A program made the translations under genes and the position numbers. Below the pieces are notes generated by a model. That model searched no databases, was not told the DNA's origin, and saw nothing but the letters and a program-made list of their open reading frames with translations. A stretch of 64,000 bases of DNA from Arion vulgaris (taxonomy: Eukaryota; Mollusca; Gastropoda; Stylommatophora; Arionidae), in assembly GCA_020796225.1 (NCBI GenBank), contig CM036775.1:10090671-10154670 (forward strand). The letters are read 5' to 3'. Position 1 is the stretch's first letter. Every line of letters begins with the position of its first letter. Of this stretch, positions 1 to 11,596 are shown piece after piece.

Positions 1-372
1 TCTCCTTCTTATACAGGAAGATATCAGCTGCATTGCACGAATCCCGTTGCACCTACGCGGGTCCCCGATTTAATTTTGAAGAGGGTGGAGATATTTTGTA
101 GGAATTTAATAATTTTTTTCTAATGAATTTTGCCCGGTCTACGGCTTTCCAGCCTGTTCTGGATTTTGAACTGCCAAGGGTTCTTTTACGTGCTCAAATT
201 GAACACGGGACCTACGGTTTATCGTCCGTCTCCGATAGGACTAGGAACTTCATCTCACCTACGCTGAGAACAGGGATCTCTGGAAAAATATCCAGATGGC
301 TCCACGAGGAAGCGAACCACTTACCTTTGGCATGAGAGGTCAGCACCTAAGCTCTAGGCTACAGAGACCGCC
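1..372 (-). mobile_element. SE: tRNA-derived SINE copy, truncated by window edge
   Basis: This block matches 15790-16190 over most of its length, with scattered differences, so it is a dispersed repeat. On the minus strand the high-coordinate end carries a B-box-like motif (TGGTTCGCTTCC) at about 305-316, which suggests a Pol III head and a body running to lower coordinates. The short open frames here are not conserved between the two copies and are not called as genes. Confidence 0.5.
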
Positions 373-662
373 GATAAATCTATGTCTATTTAACTTTCTT
401 TTGTCCTTCTCTGCCTACCAACTAGCGCCACTACTTAGGCATCCAAACATCTCACTGACAGCTAAACAACAGTTGATCAACAGCATCTTCATACCACTCT
501 ATGTTATTAATGTCAAACATGGACAATTAATAAGACATTTGCGCAGAAAATAGCAACATGCGAAATGAGATGCCTCCGCAAAGTCACCAACAACACAAGA
601 ATCGACAGAGTTACGAATACCAGCATCAGAGAAAGGGTTGGAACAAGACCGTGCTTGAACTA

Positions 663-1389
663 CAGGGTGGGCCAAAAAAAATGAGAACATCGCGTAACAT
701 ACGCGTTATTTAGAATTGTTATTTTATTTAATTATATTGTTTCATGTAATTTTGTTTGCCAAGTATTTAGCTAATCAGACCATAAATTCTTCCCCCTATT
801 TCGATATTCGTAGCTAATCAGAAATCATGTTCAATTTTTCTAAGCATCGATGCCACTCGTTTAATCAGAATACGGTCTTCCGCAGTCATTTTTGTCATTC
901 TTGGTAACAAATTTAAACCTGAAGATGTAAGCAATTGGCATATTAAAAATCGTGAGCCGCTGTAGCGTAGTTGTTAGTGAACTCGCTTCGCAAGGCTGGT
1001 GGTCTGGGTTCAGCTCCCGCAATGTGTGTGGAATTTTTCCCGACCACGACGGCTCACAGGTCGACCCAGCCTCAACTGGGTACCAGACATGCTCTGGAGT
1101 AAAGGCGCCGGCGTGATGCTGACCACATCATCCATCGTGTGCCGACGGTCAATGAAAAATACAGGCCTAACACTGTATTGACATGAGGTATGAAAGGGTT
1201 CCTTTACTTTTTTTAATATTAAAATCAAAGATTGTGCCGGAATTGTCGAAATAAAAACATCATAAAGCTAAATAGGTAAGTAAGTAAATGAGTAAACAAT
1301 TTAAGCTATTATGGATACAGTTTAAAAAATGTTGATGTAATTATTTTACTTTTTTACGCAATGTTCTAATGTTTTTAGGGTCCACCCTG
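663..1389. mobile_element. Mariner/Tc1-like non-autonomous element with TA target duplication
   Basis: The block starts CAGGGTGGGCC and ends GGTCCACCCTG, an imperfect terminal inverted repeat, and has TA on both sides (661-662 and 1390-1391). It splits a LINE fragment whose two halves rejoin when it is removed. No transposase is visible inside. The interior is AT-rich and hosts a SINE at 952-1222. Confidence 0.65.
952..1222 (+). mobile_element. SA SINE copy 1, nested in the mariner-like element
   Basis: The tRNA-like head has an A box (TAGCGTAGTTG) and a B-box region (GGTTCAGCTCC). The body matches copies at 10336, 27550, 43562 and 55213. Similar flanks (ATATTAAAAATC before, ATATTAAAATC after) look like a target-site duplication. 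Confidence 0.75.
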
Positions 1390-1624
1390 TATATAGTGAA
1401 ACAGAGAATGAAGTGGTTTGGCCACTTAAAGAATGTGAACAGACCAAACTGCCTATGAAGCTTTTCACAACAGAATATCAGGAAGGAAGGCGAGAGGAAG
1501 ACCGTGGAAAAGGTGGATAGATAACGTAGTTGAATTCTGCCGGAGGACTAAGAAAACCATCACACAAGTTACCAGAGAAGCGCAAGACAAATACATAAAA
1601 CCATGACACTGGGTTAACAACCCG

Positions 1625-1750
1625 GTAACAGTGTGCTTTAAGAAATGGACAGGTTACAGTCTGGCAGTGTGCAACACCAAGGCGAAAGACAGTGTATGCT
1701 GGAGATTCATTGCAGCCAACCTTAGATGTGGAGACGGCACCTGATGATGA
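1625..1750 (+). mobile_element. LINE 3'-terminal coding fragment
   Basis: The translation [17 protein letters not shown] followed by [13 protein letters not shown] and a stop is nearly identical to the C-terminus of the LINE ending at 17293. It is a short 5'-truncated copy abutting the previous LINE tail. Positions 1751-1880 show nothing further. Confidence 0.65.
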
Positions 1751-1879
1751 TGAACAGTGTGCTAAGAAAAGAAAGAAGTCATTCTCTGCTTTTTTGCCGT
1801 TAGGCATCGTAGGTATTACTAATAATCGGTTTCCGAGATAGTGCAGGCTCGGTCGCTTGACATGTTGTGATAGTGTGGA

Positions 1880-2590
1880 GTTTTAAGATGTCTGTAACTC
1901 CAGCAGTCCATCTTTTTCTTGTCTGCCCCTTCCTCTTGATGATTCAATTTTCAGATTGCACTCTCTGCAACTGGTGTATTTGGGTTCATTCTTACCAAGT
2001 GGCCAAACTATTTGAGTATCTGTTTTTCAATGAATCTAATAGCAGGTGTTGCTCCGACTGTTCTTCTAATTTATTAATTTCTTATATGATCTCTTCTGCT
2101 CGCCAACCCAACGTGTTCGTAGCGCGTTGGACAACGGGTGGCAAGCCCCATGTGAGTGCGGTTCAATTCCGCGGGCTTGCAGAAAAGCCACAGGTTCTCC
2201 AGATTTACGGTGTTCGTGGCACCAAATCGAAGGGTTACGATGTCCATGGCACCGTGCCAAAGAGCTGAAAGCTCAAGCAAGTGCTTCTGGATCGGGAAAA
2301 AGTTCTTTCTTGTTTTATTAACCACTTTCCTCAAGTATCTCATTTCACAGGTGGTAATTTTCCTTTCGTGTTCTTTTGTCAGTGTCCACGTTTGACACTG
2401 GTCGCATAGTGTTGGTCTGAAGATTGCATTTATAATCTGTCTTTTAGTCTCTACTGAAATTGCTGGGTGTTTCAAAATTGGTGCACTGGAATGTAATGTT
2501 GCTGGATTCTAGTTTCGATCTCTCTGTTCAGTCTACTATCAGATGTGAAGGAACATCCGAGGTATTTGAATTCTCGCACCTGCTTCTTCT
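1880..2590 (-). mobile_element. LINE reverse-transcriptase C-terminal fragment, split by an SC SINE
   Basis: Minus-strand translation of 2590-2323 gives KHPAISVETKRQIINAIF, CQTWTLTK and CEMRYLRKVVNKTR. It resumes beyond the SINE at 2097 with the expected continuation (RDHIRN). This is the same reverse-transcriptase class as the fragments at 405, 6641 and 52880. Confidence 0.7.
2098..2322 (+). mobile_element. SC SINE copy 1
   Basis: Two further copies lie reversed at 19466-19670 and 32155-32345. The head has an A-box-like CGTAGCGCGTTGG and a B box GGTTCAATTCC, and the 3' end is the conserved AGTGCTTCTGGATCGGGAAA followed by a short homopolymer-rich tail. It interrupts a LINE frame. Confidence 0.75.
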
Positions 2591-2835
2591 TCTTTGCGTT
2601 CGTTCTTTACAACCAATTTTAATCACTCTGTGTGATATGTTTGATCTTTGCCAAGAACGTGTATACGTTGCACATTGGTTTTGTAGGCCCCTAAACGCAT
2701 AGACTTCTACACGTTTAGGATACATGCATCCGATTTCAGCCAAACCTCCTTAGTCGCCTCTTACGACATGTGTGGCAGGTAACAGTGGTTCTATTCTTTA
2801 CACTCCAAATTTGAGTCCCGGTAACTACTCGGGCG
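2583..2835 (-). mobile_element. S1 SINE copy
   Basis: This is a near full-length reversed copy: the AAG-type tail (seen as CTTCTTCTT) is at the low end and the head GCCCGAGTAG at the high end. S1 is the most frequent repeat of the window, with about 13 copies. Confidence 0.75.
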
Positions 2836-2851
2836 TCGCACCTGTTAACTA

Positions 2852-3643
2852 GTGAAACACGTACAAACAAAGTACTATAGTTTTACAAAAACAGAAACAG
2901 TGACGATAAACAGCAACGTTTCGACCAACAAGGCCTTTATCAAGCAAACGAACAAACAGGAGTGACAAATTAAAATGAAACACAAATGGACGACCAAATA
3001 CAAACGTATCTAAGGAAAAGCTGGAATAAAACGAATAACGAAATAAATGTAACACAAAAACACACATAAAAACTAGAAATAGAACGGAAAAGAAACAATG
3101 AAACATCTAGTAAATATATAACTTGAATACATGCAACATATACCCATATAGAGTACAAAGCATAGGAAAAGAAAGTACTAAGAAGCATAAGAATGTAATA
3201 CGTTGAGCCCGCGTGGTCGCAAGGTACCATACAAACGATCAACCGATTCTCCAGAGCAAATCGACTACGATCATCAGAGGAACATGATCGGATGGCTGTG
3301 ACCTGGACATCGCAAGCTCCTGAATGGCCAGTATCATTGAAATGGGTAGCTACAGGGTCACAGAGCATTGGCGTATATCGCGCAAGTGTTGGGCGAATCG
3401 GTCACTGAGTCTCCTGCCGGTTTCCCAATATAGGCCTTGTTGCACCGCTTGCAGATAATGGCATAGATAATATTACGGGACTCGCATGTGAAACTGTCTT
3501 CAACAACGAACGTGGCTTTTGGAAAAGACACCGTGCGGGTCTGTATGACATAAGCACAAGTGTTGCAGCGCCGACGACCACACTGGATGGTGCCAAATGA
3601 CTCTGGATATTAGGCTTGAGGCGACTGTGAACTAGTAGTTGAG
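2852..3643 (-). mobile_element. Penelope-like element 3' part with GIY-YIG endonuclease remnant
   Basis: On the minus strand 3500-3420 reads FTCESRNIIYAIICKRCNKA followed by YIGK, the GIY-YIG endonuclease signature typical of Penelope-like elements. A downstream frame continues with DRFAQHL-like and ALENRLI-like segments before the AT-rich 3' region. A perfect 12-bp direct repeat (ACCTGTTAACTA) lies on both sides, at 2840-2851 and 3644-3655, consistent with a target duplication. Frameshifts show that the copy is dead. A second copy of the 3' region is at 12060-12250. Confidence 0.65.
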
Positions 3644-3826
3644 ACCTGTTAACTACTGATATTATCAATTTTAATGTACCTCTATGATTCTTTCTGGTCT
3701 CTAATTCTGTTTTGCTTCACAGTATCACAAGAGATTTCTAGACCATGCTTTTGTGTGCTCTTCTTAAATAGTGCCTTTCACTGTCTCTGTTATTTCTGTG
3801 GTCAACATTTTGCTTTGTATCCACTG

Positions 3827-5377
3827 CAGTGGCGGCTCGTGATCCTTTTTGTTGGTGGGGCCAGCTTAATTTTTGTAGAAAAATCAAGCTTTTGCACTAG
3901 TCCTTTCAAAACGACTACAGAAACTGGCGGAGCGTGTTCTTCCAGAGTCACAATGTGGATTCAGAGCTAGACGGTCAACAACTGACATGATATTTACCCT
4001 TCAACAGCTACAAGAGAAGTGCAGAGAGCAGAGCAAGCCTCTATGTATTGCTTCGTGGATCTGACTAAGGCATTTGACACAGTCAGCAGGCCAAGTCTTT
4101 ATAAAATATTGAAGTATATTGGTTGTCCCCAAAGTTGCTCCAATTGATTGTTTCCTTCCATGAGGGCATGAAAGCAGCATACAGTTCGATGGCAGCACAT
4201 CTGATAGTTTTGAGGTTAAGAGTGGAGTCAAGCAGGGCTGTGTCCTTGTCCCCACTCTCTTTGGTATCTTCTTCGCAGTCCTTTTGAACCACGCCTTAGG
4301 GGACGCTGATGGGGATGTTTTCATCCGCACTAGATCTGATGGTTCACTGTTTAACTTGGCTCGCTTAAGAGCCAAGACAAAAACGACGGAAATACTTCTC
4401 AAGGACCTCCTTTTCGCTGACGATGCTGTTAGTCGCCACAGTGAGACTACACTGCAATGTCTAATTAATAATTTGTCAAAGGCATGCGACCTCTTTTCTC
4501 TGACAATAAGTGTCTCCAAAACAGTTGTATTATGTCAGGAGGTAAGACATCAAATATCACTTTAAATGGTAACCATCTAACACCAGTGCAAAAATTCTGC
4601 TATCTTGGGTCCACGGTCACTGCCAGCCTTTCTCTTGATGAACAAATCAACGCTCGTATAGGGAGTGCGGCTACTACATTCGGCATACTATCAAAGCGAG
4701 CGTGGGACAACAAAAATTGACATTGCAGACGAAAACTCAAATATATCGAGCCTGTGTAATTAGTTCTTTACTATATGGCTCAGAAACATGGACAGCCTAC
4801 TCAAGACACGAGAGGAGACTTAACATCTTTCACCTTCGATGTCTCCGCAAGATTATGAACATCAGGTGGTACGACAAGATAACCAACTCTGAAGTACTAC
4901 AACGTGCAAATCTGCTTTCCATCATGGGCATGCTCAGCAGTAGACGACTAAGATGGTTGGGACATGTGAGAAGAATGGGAAAATTATCGCATACCAAAAC
5001 AAATGTTGTTCTGTGAACTTTCGGAGGAAGAGGCACCAGGGCAGACCACTGCTCAGATATAAAGATGTCTGCAAAACCTCAATGAAAAACTTTTCTATAG
5101 ATCCCAGCACATGGGAGGGACTAGCTGATGACAGAGTTGTGTGAAAGCCAAATTACGGAAGGGCGCAGAGTCTTTGAGAAGAGACTTATGTACGAGCTGA
5201 ACGACAAGAGAGAAAAGCGAAAACTCAGAAGTTGTCACAGTAAAACACTTGCCTATTGACCGTCTGTAAAGATGAAAAGGGCCATATATGTTTTAATTTA
5301 TTAACTAATAAATACACGTTACACATTATTTTTGGTAGGGCCCAGCCCCACTGGCCCTTAATGACGAGCCGCCACTG
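3827..5377. mobile_element. hAT-superfamily element, terminal repeats and 8-bp duplication intact
   Basis: The termini are CAGTGGCGGCTCGTGAT and, reversed, CAGTGGCGGCTCGTCAT: one mismatch in 17. A perfect 8-bp direct repeat, ATCCACTG, flanks them (3819-3826 and 5378-5385). CAGTGGCGG ends with 8-bp duplications are typical of animal hAT elements. No transposase is visible; the interior is mostly a reverse-transcriptase fragment, so it is non-autonomous. Confidence 0.8.
3890..5290 (+). mobile_element. LINE reverse transcriptase (palm to C-terminus) inside the hAT element
   Basis: Translation in shifting frames gives the TKAFDTVSRPSL block, the SGVKQGCV block, the catalytic LLFADDAV block at about 4406, a YLGSTVTASLSLDEQI block, the thumb ([16 protein letters not shown]) and a C-terminal RRLRWLGHVRRMG motif. 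Several frameshifts and stops make it inactive. A second copy of the C-terminal part is reversed at 39985-40475. It ends near 5290, just inside the hAT right end, so it either inserted into the hAT element or was carried with it. Confidence 0.8.
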
Positions 5378-5515
5378 ATCCACTGTATCAAAGAAGCATT
5401 ACTCTTTGAGGCGTACTGTCAATTGGCAATCTTTCGATTTTGTCTCTTATTGTCAGACCTGCAGCTCTTCTAAGACACTTCATCTCTGTCGTTATGATTT
5501 TCCGCTCATTAGCTG

Positions 5516-6640
5516 CACAGACGCAATATTTACACTAAGACAGATCTGCGAACAAACAATTGAATACAATCAAAGTAAACAGCTTATATTTATAGACCAA
5601 GAAAAGGCATTTGATAGAGTAAACAGGTGCAAACTATGGAAGATCCTTGAAGAATATGGCGTCCAAGGACAACTATTAGGTAACATCATGGCCTTATATC
5701 AAGATAGCCAGAGTACAGTAAGAACTACAGAAGGAATGACCGACTGGTTCTCCATTACATCAGGTGTTAGACAAGGTTGTGTCCTTTCACCACTACTCTT
5801 TATTGCATATATGGATAAAATAACTCAAGAGTCGAATTCAGATAATGATGAAATAAATGAACTGCTTTTTGCAGATGATCAGTGCCTGATACATCAAAAT
5901 GAACAAGATCTACAACATCATATTGACACTTTGAACAATAATTGTGTGAAACATGACATGAAAATCAACAACACTAAAACAGAAATAATGAATATGGGAA
6001 GAAAACATAATAATCTAGACATCCATGTCAATGCACTAAAATAAACCAAGTGAAAGAATTCAAATACTTAGGAAGCATATTCACAGAAGACGGAAAACTA
6101 GATAGAGATATAGAGGCTAGAGTACAAAAGCAAATGCTGAACACCAGCTAGCCCCATTAGTTAAAGGCACCCACAAATTTCATGGACAGCTAAGAAACAA
6201 ATGATCAACAGCATTTTTATCTCTACTTTGTGTTACCAGACCAAACATGGACATTGAGCAAAGCGCACTCACAAAAAATAACTACATGTGAAATGGTTTG
6301 CTCCGAAAAAGTTACCAACTCAGAAAGACAGATCACAACATCAGCATAAGAAAGAAAGTTGGCACAAACCTGCTGAATTATATAGATAAACAAAGAATGA
6401 AGTGGTTTGGCCACTTAATAAGAATGCATCCAAATCCACATAACAGAGTCTTTGACAACAGAACATCGAGGAAGAAGGCAAGAGAAGACCACGGAAAAGA
6501 TGGTTAGATGTGGCAGCATCCTGTAGAAAGAGCCAAAGATAACAATCACACAAGCCACCAGGAACAGCGCATAAGACAAAAAGAAAACTACGACACTGGG
6601 CAACAACCCGTATGCAGTGTGACGACAAAAGAAAGAAGAA
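5516..6640 (+). mobile_element. LINE reverse-transcriptase fragment with long open segment
   Basis: A frame at 5516-6044 encodes palm motifs: AIFTLRQICEQTIEYNQ, FIDQEKAFDRV, SGVRQGCVLSPLLF and ELLFADDQCL (the catalytic pair is ADD here). The YLGSIFTEDGKLDRDIEARV block follows from 6054 in another frame, then RMKWFGHLIRMHP at about 6400. At least two frameshifts separate the blocks. There is no endonuclease domain, so the copy is 5'-truncated. Alignment with the fragment at 6641-7620 shows the same family. Confidence 0.8.
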
Positions 6641-7620
6641 GGTTGGCAATGTTTGACACTGGTAACATACTGTTGGCCAGAAAATCGTTCTTATGAGATT
6701 TGCTTTAGTTTTTAGCAGTATTTCTTTCTGTGACAACAGTGGTGTTAACTTTCCCAGTACTTGGTTAGCTTTTGTGCAACGATTGCTGATTTCGCTATCG
6801 ATACTTCCATCTGCTGTGAAAATCGCTCCTAAGTATTTGGCCTCAATTGTTTGTTTTATGTCTACGTTCTGGAGTTCTATTGTAAGGTTTTCTGGTTGTC
6901 TACTTATTGCCATTGTCCCTGTCTTTATTATATTTATTTTCATGTTGTACTCCTCACCTTGATGTTAGCTAAGCTCAAATGTTTCTGGAGAGATTCTTCG
7001 TTTTCTGCAATCAGTACTTGGTCATCTGCAAATAAAAGTTCTGAAATATTATTTTCTTTCTCTATTCCTGCTTCTCTACTTATGTTGTCCATGTATGTTA
7101 TAAACAGCCGTGGGGAGAGCACACATCCCTGTCTAACTCCTGAGTTTACTGCGAATGTTTTTGATGTTCCGGCTTTTGTTCTTATGTAACTTTTATTTGA
7201 AATGTATAAACTCTTGCAGACCTTGATGAGATGTTTGCTGATTCCATATTTTCTTAAACAATCCCATAGTTTGTTTCTATCGACTCTGTTGAAGGCCTTT
7301 TCCTGATCTATGAATGCCACACTACAGGTCTTGTTATGTTCTATTGAGCTTTCCGTCAGTTGTCTTAATGTGAATATTGCATCGGTACAGCTTCTATTTC
7401 ATCTGAAACCCATCTGTGCTTCTGAGAGTTGTTCTTCAATTGTTGGTCGTAGTCTTTTTTCAATGATCTTAGCATACATTTTTCCTATGTGACTTAGTAG
7501 TGAGATTCCCTATAGTTATTACATTCCTTCTTGCTGCCTTTGTTTTTCCAAATTGGTGTAATTATTGCTGTTTGTCAATATTCTGGTGTTTCTTGGTTCT
7601 CCCATGCGATTTGGAAGATC
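6641..7620 (-). mobile_element. LINE reverse-transcriptase fragment, opposite orientation
   Basis: The minus-strand frame 7320-6940 reads AFIDQEKAFNRVDRNKLW, SGVRQGCVLSPRLF and ELLFADDQVLI, and a second frame reads YLGAIFTADGSIDSEISNR. The C-terminal part stops abruptly at CYQCQTLP near 6641, where it meets the end of the plus-strand LINE. Both C-terminal ends therefore face the junction. Confidence 0.8.
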
Positions 7621-7625
7621 TGGCC

Positions 7626-7735
7626 TATTTGTAGGCGCATAACTGGCACAATGTAGAATCACTCTTAGGCTCAGATCACATACAAATCACACAGAGTGGT
7701 TTATCGAGTGGTTGATATGGAGCGTTTGAAGTAGA
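7626..7735 (+). mobile_element. S2 SINE 3' fragment
   Basis: The block GGCGCATAACTGGCACAATG through GGTTGATATGGAGCGTTTGA matches the 3' half of S2 copies at 15480, 19850, 34595 and 58060. The 5' half is absent. The next 290 bases (7736-8026) are AT-rich and show no gene or known repeat. Confidence 0.6.
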
Positions 7736-8026
7736 AAAATAAAGAATGGAAGCTCACTGCATTAAGGACCAAATCAAAAGATAAAATTGCTTGTAAAACA
7801 ATGTTTATTTTGTGCAAGATTGATAAATACATTTTCTCACATAAATGGAAAGTTTAGATTCTCAAAGCTGAGTCTAGTACTAATACAAAATCTTTATACC
7901 CCCACCGGAGCATAGAGTTGCAACTGTCGTTCACTACCAATTTCAAAACAAGACTCTTAATGTCAAATTGTTGTTACAACTTGACATCATTTTTTATGTT
8001 CCCACTAGAGCATCGTGCTATAAATA

Positions 8027-10248
8027 ACTGTGACCGTTTGTTACAACATCAGGATGGTAGTATGTGTTACAACATCTTCTTCTTCTGCGTCCTCACTAGG
8101 TTGGGATTTCGGATTCTCTAATAAAGGCAGCCGTCTGCCTCAGATTATAAGCCACGCCATACAGTTTGTCTTGAGAGCTGGGTTAAGTGGGCACCTCTTC
8201 TTCTCAATCTGCATACTGGGCAGTTCTGTAGATATAATTTCTATGATTTCTGCTTCCCCGTTTGTGCCAACCTCTTCAGCAGTAAGTTTTGCCACCTCAT
8301 GATTTTAGGTCTGACAGTTCTTACTGCATGGCTAAATCTCAAGGCAGATTACGACCTAGATCGTTTTCCATTCCTCATGTGATGGTATTTGTTGCACCAT
8401 GTTATGCATCTTATGGCTGATGCATCGTTTCTGCTAGCATTTGTTTTGGTTAGCATTCCCTAGTGGACACATGCATCCGATTTCAGCCAAACCTCCTTAG
8501 TAGCCTCTTACGACATGCATGGCAGGTAACAGTGGTTCTATTATTTACACCCCAAATTTGGGCCCGGTAACCACTCGGGCAGTTACAACATCTGAATGGT
8601 AGTATTTGTTACAACATCTGTATGGTAGTATTTGTTACAACATCAGGATGGTAGTATATGTTACAACATCTGTATGGTAGTATTTGTTACACATCTACAT
8701 GGAGTATTTGTAACAACATCTGTATGGTAGTATTTGTTACAACATCTATATGGTAGTATTTGTTACAATATCTACATGGCAATATTTGTAACAACATCTG
8801 TATGGTAGTATTTGTAACAACATCTGTATGGTAGATATTTGTACAACATCTGTATGGTAGTATTTGTTACAACATCTGTATGGTAGTATTTGTTACAACA
8901 TCTGTATGGTAGTATTTGTTACAACATCTGTATGGTAGTATTTGTAACAACATCTGTATGATAGTATTTGTAACAACATCTGTATGGTAGTATTTGTTAC
9001 AACATCTGTATGGTAGTATTTGTTACAACATCTGTATGGTAGTATTTGTTACAACATCTAGATGGTAGTATTTGTTACAACATCAGGATATAATATTTGT
9101 TACAACATCTGTATGGTAGTATTTGTTACAACATCTGTATGGTAGTATTTGTTACAACATCTGTATGGTAGTATTTGTTACAACATCAGGATGATAGTAT
9201 TTGTTACAACATCAGGATGATAGTATTTGTTACAACATCTGTATGGTAGTATTTGTTACAACATCTGTATGGTAGTATTTGTTACAACATCAGGATGGTA
9301 GTATTTGTTACAACATCTGTATGGTAGTATTTGTTACAACATCTGTATGGTAGTATTTGTTACAACATCAGGATGGTAGTATTTGATTACAACATCTGAT
9401 GGTAGTATTTGTTACAACATCTGTATGGTAGTATTTTTTACAACATCAGGATGATAGTATTTGTTACAACATCTGTATGGTAGTATTTGTTACAACATCT
9501 GGATGGTAGTATTTGTTACAACATCTATATGGTAGTATTTGTAACAACATCTGTATGATAATATTTGTTACAACATCTGTATGGTAGTATTTGTTACAAC
9601 ATCTGTATGGTAGTATTTGTTACAACATCTGTATGGTAGTATTTGTTACAACATCTGTATGGTAGTATTTGTTACAACATCTGTATGGTAGTATTTGTAA
9701 CAACATCTGTATGGTAGTATTTGTAACAACATCTGTATGGTAGTATTTGCAACTAAATATTGTATATGGTAGTATTTGTTACAACATCATGATGGTAGTA
9801 TTTGTAACAACATCTGTATGGTAGTATTTGTTACAACATCTGTATGGTATTATTTGTTACAACATCAGGATGATAGTATTTGTTACAACATCTGTATGGT
9901 AGTATTTGTTACAACATCTGTATGGTAGTATTTGTTACAACATCTGTATGGTAGTGTTTGTTACAACATCTGTATGGTAGTATTTGTTACAACATCTGTT
10001 TATGAACGTAGTATTTGTACAACATCTGTATGGTAGTATTTGTAACAACATCTGTATGGTAGTATTTGTTACAACATCTGTATGGTAGTATTTGTTACAA
10101 CATCAGGATGATAGTATTTGTTACAACATCAGGATGATAGTATTTGTTACAACATCTATATGGTAGTATTTGTTACAACATCAGGATGGTAGTATTTGTT
10201 ACAACATCAGGATGGTAGTATTTGTTACAACATCAGGATGGTAGTATT
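8027..10248. repeat. 26-bp minisatellite, about 65 units, with an inserted retroelement
   Basis: Unit GTTACAACATCTGTATGGTA plus GTATTT. Two main variants, CTGTATGG and CAGGATGG, are intermixed. One stretch (8060-8581) is a chimeric retroelement inserted between units. Confidence 0.95.
8060..8581 (-). mobile_element. Chimeric SINE: S1 head joined to LINE 3' tail
   Basis: Read on the minus strand, 8581-8468 is the S1 5' half. It is joined at ATGTGTCC/ACTAGGGAATG to 8467-8060, which encodes the degraded C-terminal LINE region seen at 22690-23090 and ends in (AAG)n. The same junction recurs at 14929-15450, so this is a family and not a chance join. Confidence 0.7.
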
Positions 10249-10335
10249 GACTAATGAACCAAGAAAAAACACAACAAAGTAAAAATAATGCAACAGGAAC
10301 ACACAATTTTGTCCTGGTCAATAAACATTGAGAGC

Positions 10336-10600
10336 TTGAGTAGCGTAGTAGTTAGTGTACTCGCTCTTAGGCTAATGTTTCAGGCTCAATTCCACAGCGA
10401 GCGTAGAATTTATAAAAACCGTAACGGCACTCAGGTCGACACCCAGTCTCAATTGGGTACCAGGAAAACAAGTACCAGGGGAACTGGGAAGTAAAGGCGG
10501 CCAACATGATGTAGACCACATCATCCATAGTGTGCCAACTGTCAATGAAAAATACAGGCCTAACACCGATTTACCCAATATATCCCGGTTAAAAATATTC
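10336..10600 (+). mobile_element. SA SINE copy 2
   Basis: A-box TAGCGTAGTAG, then GGCTCAATTCC in the B-box position and the family body (TCAATTGGGTACCAGG, CCACATCATCC, AATGAAAAATACAGGCCTAA). Confidence 0.7.
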
Positions 10601-11259
10601 CTTTTTTCAAAACAAACATCTTTACAATATTTCTTGATGTTTAAACATCCATTTACTTTACTTGAGGATCTAAATTACAAGAACCTCTGATATCAGAGTA
10701 AGGTTGGCCTGAATGACGAGGGACACTGGTGATAAGGAAAGCAAACCTTCCTGGAAAATTCAGTCAGGTAACACTTGAATTCATAGCGAGCTAACAAGAA
10801 GAAAAAAAGGTTTCTCCTGTGAAGTCATCCAACTAGAATAAACACATACCAATACACAGATTCGGTTCGGTTTCAAGATGGAAGGTGCTGTTTTCTTCGT
10901 ACTTGCTATGGTCGGTTGATCTGAGGTCTAATAATCCTCAATCGTGAAAACCCCAATATTTCGGAAACAGAGGATTTGCCAGCAACAAACCGCATTACAT
11001 GGAAATCTAAAATCTCTGCCCTATGTGCCACCTTTGGCACGAAAGGAACAAACAACAAAACAATGAGACAGAACATATTTTGAAATAAATAAATAATGAA
11101 AGCACAAGTCATGACTGGAACCAGTTTCAAACAATGATATAACATTTGTGCAGGTTCAACATGGCTGCCAATGTTTATCACAAAATATATGTGATTCTAT
11201 CTTATCAAGAAAAACTCACATTTGCTGTTTACTCAATAAAAAAATATATTTACAGACAA
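10601..11259. other. No gene seen; unassigned spacer
   Basis: AT-rich DNA without credible coding. A short segment at about 10715-10810 (GAATTCATAGCGAG) resembles pieces at 15720, 18450, 23380, 26490 and 40930, a weakly conserved dispersed repeat about 120-150 bp long. Confidence 0.5.
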
Positions 11260-11596
11260 AACGGCTTTCTTGTCAGTACATGTCTGTTATAACATAGAAC
11301 ATGTCTCTAGTGGATAGAACATGACTCAATAGCTTAGCTGTGACCACGTCTGTTAGAACATGTCTAGTGGATAGAACATGATTCTATTCTTGATAGAACA
11401 CGACTCAATACTTGTGTACATGTCTGATAGAACATGATTCTATTCTGGATAGAACATGACTCTATACTGATAGAACACTACTCAATACTTGCGTACATGT
11501 CTGTTAGAACATTTCTCTATAGTATTTCTAAAAAACATAGAACATGACTGGAACAAGTGACTTATCTGTCAGACTAAAGAACATGACTCTATAGTA

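Larger units (their letters stand above)
405..1620 (+). mobile_element. LINE reverse-transcriptase C-terminal fragment, split by a DNA transposon
   Basis: Translation of 405-660 gives the thumb and C-terminal region of a non-LTR reverse transcriptase (TAKQQLINSIFIPL, CEMRCLRKVT). The match resumes at about 1393 with KQRMKWFGHL and ends near 1620 with the same 3' tail as the LINE at 6520-6620. Positions 663-1389 are a later insertion. Frames are broken, so this is a dead, 5'-truncated copy. Confidence 0.75.
3656..5515 (-). mobile_element. LINE C-terminal fragment, interrupted by a hAT element
   Basis: The minus strand of 5515-5386 reads TTEMKCLRRAAGLTIRDK and RLPIDSTPQRVMLL, matching the LINE C-terminus at 53190-53350. 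It resumes at 3818 after the hAT insertion (3827-5377). Only these two flanks belong to this LINE. Confidence 0.6.

Noticed and set aside
952..1030. Genuine tRNA gene
   Set aside because: A and B boxes are present but no acceptor stem pairs and the same block recurs with a long body: it is a SINE head. The same holds for the SB, SC and SF heads.
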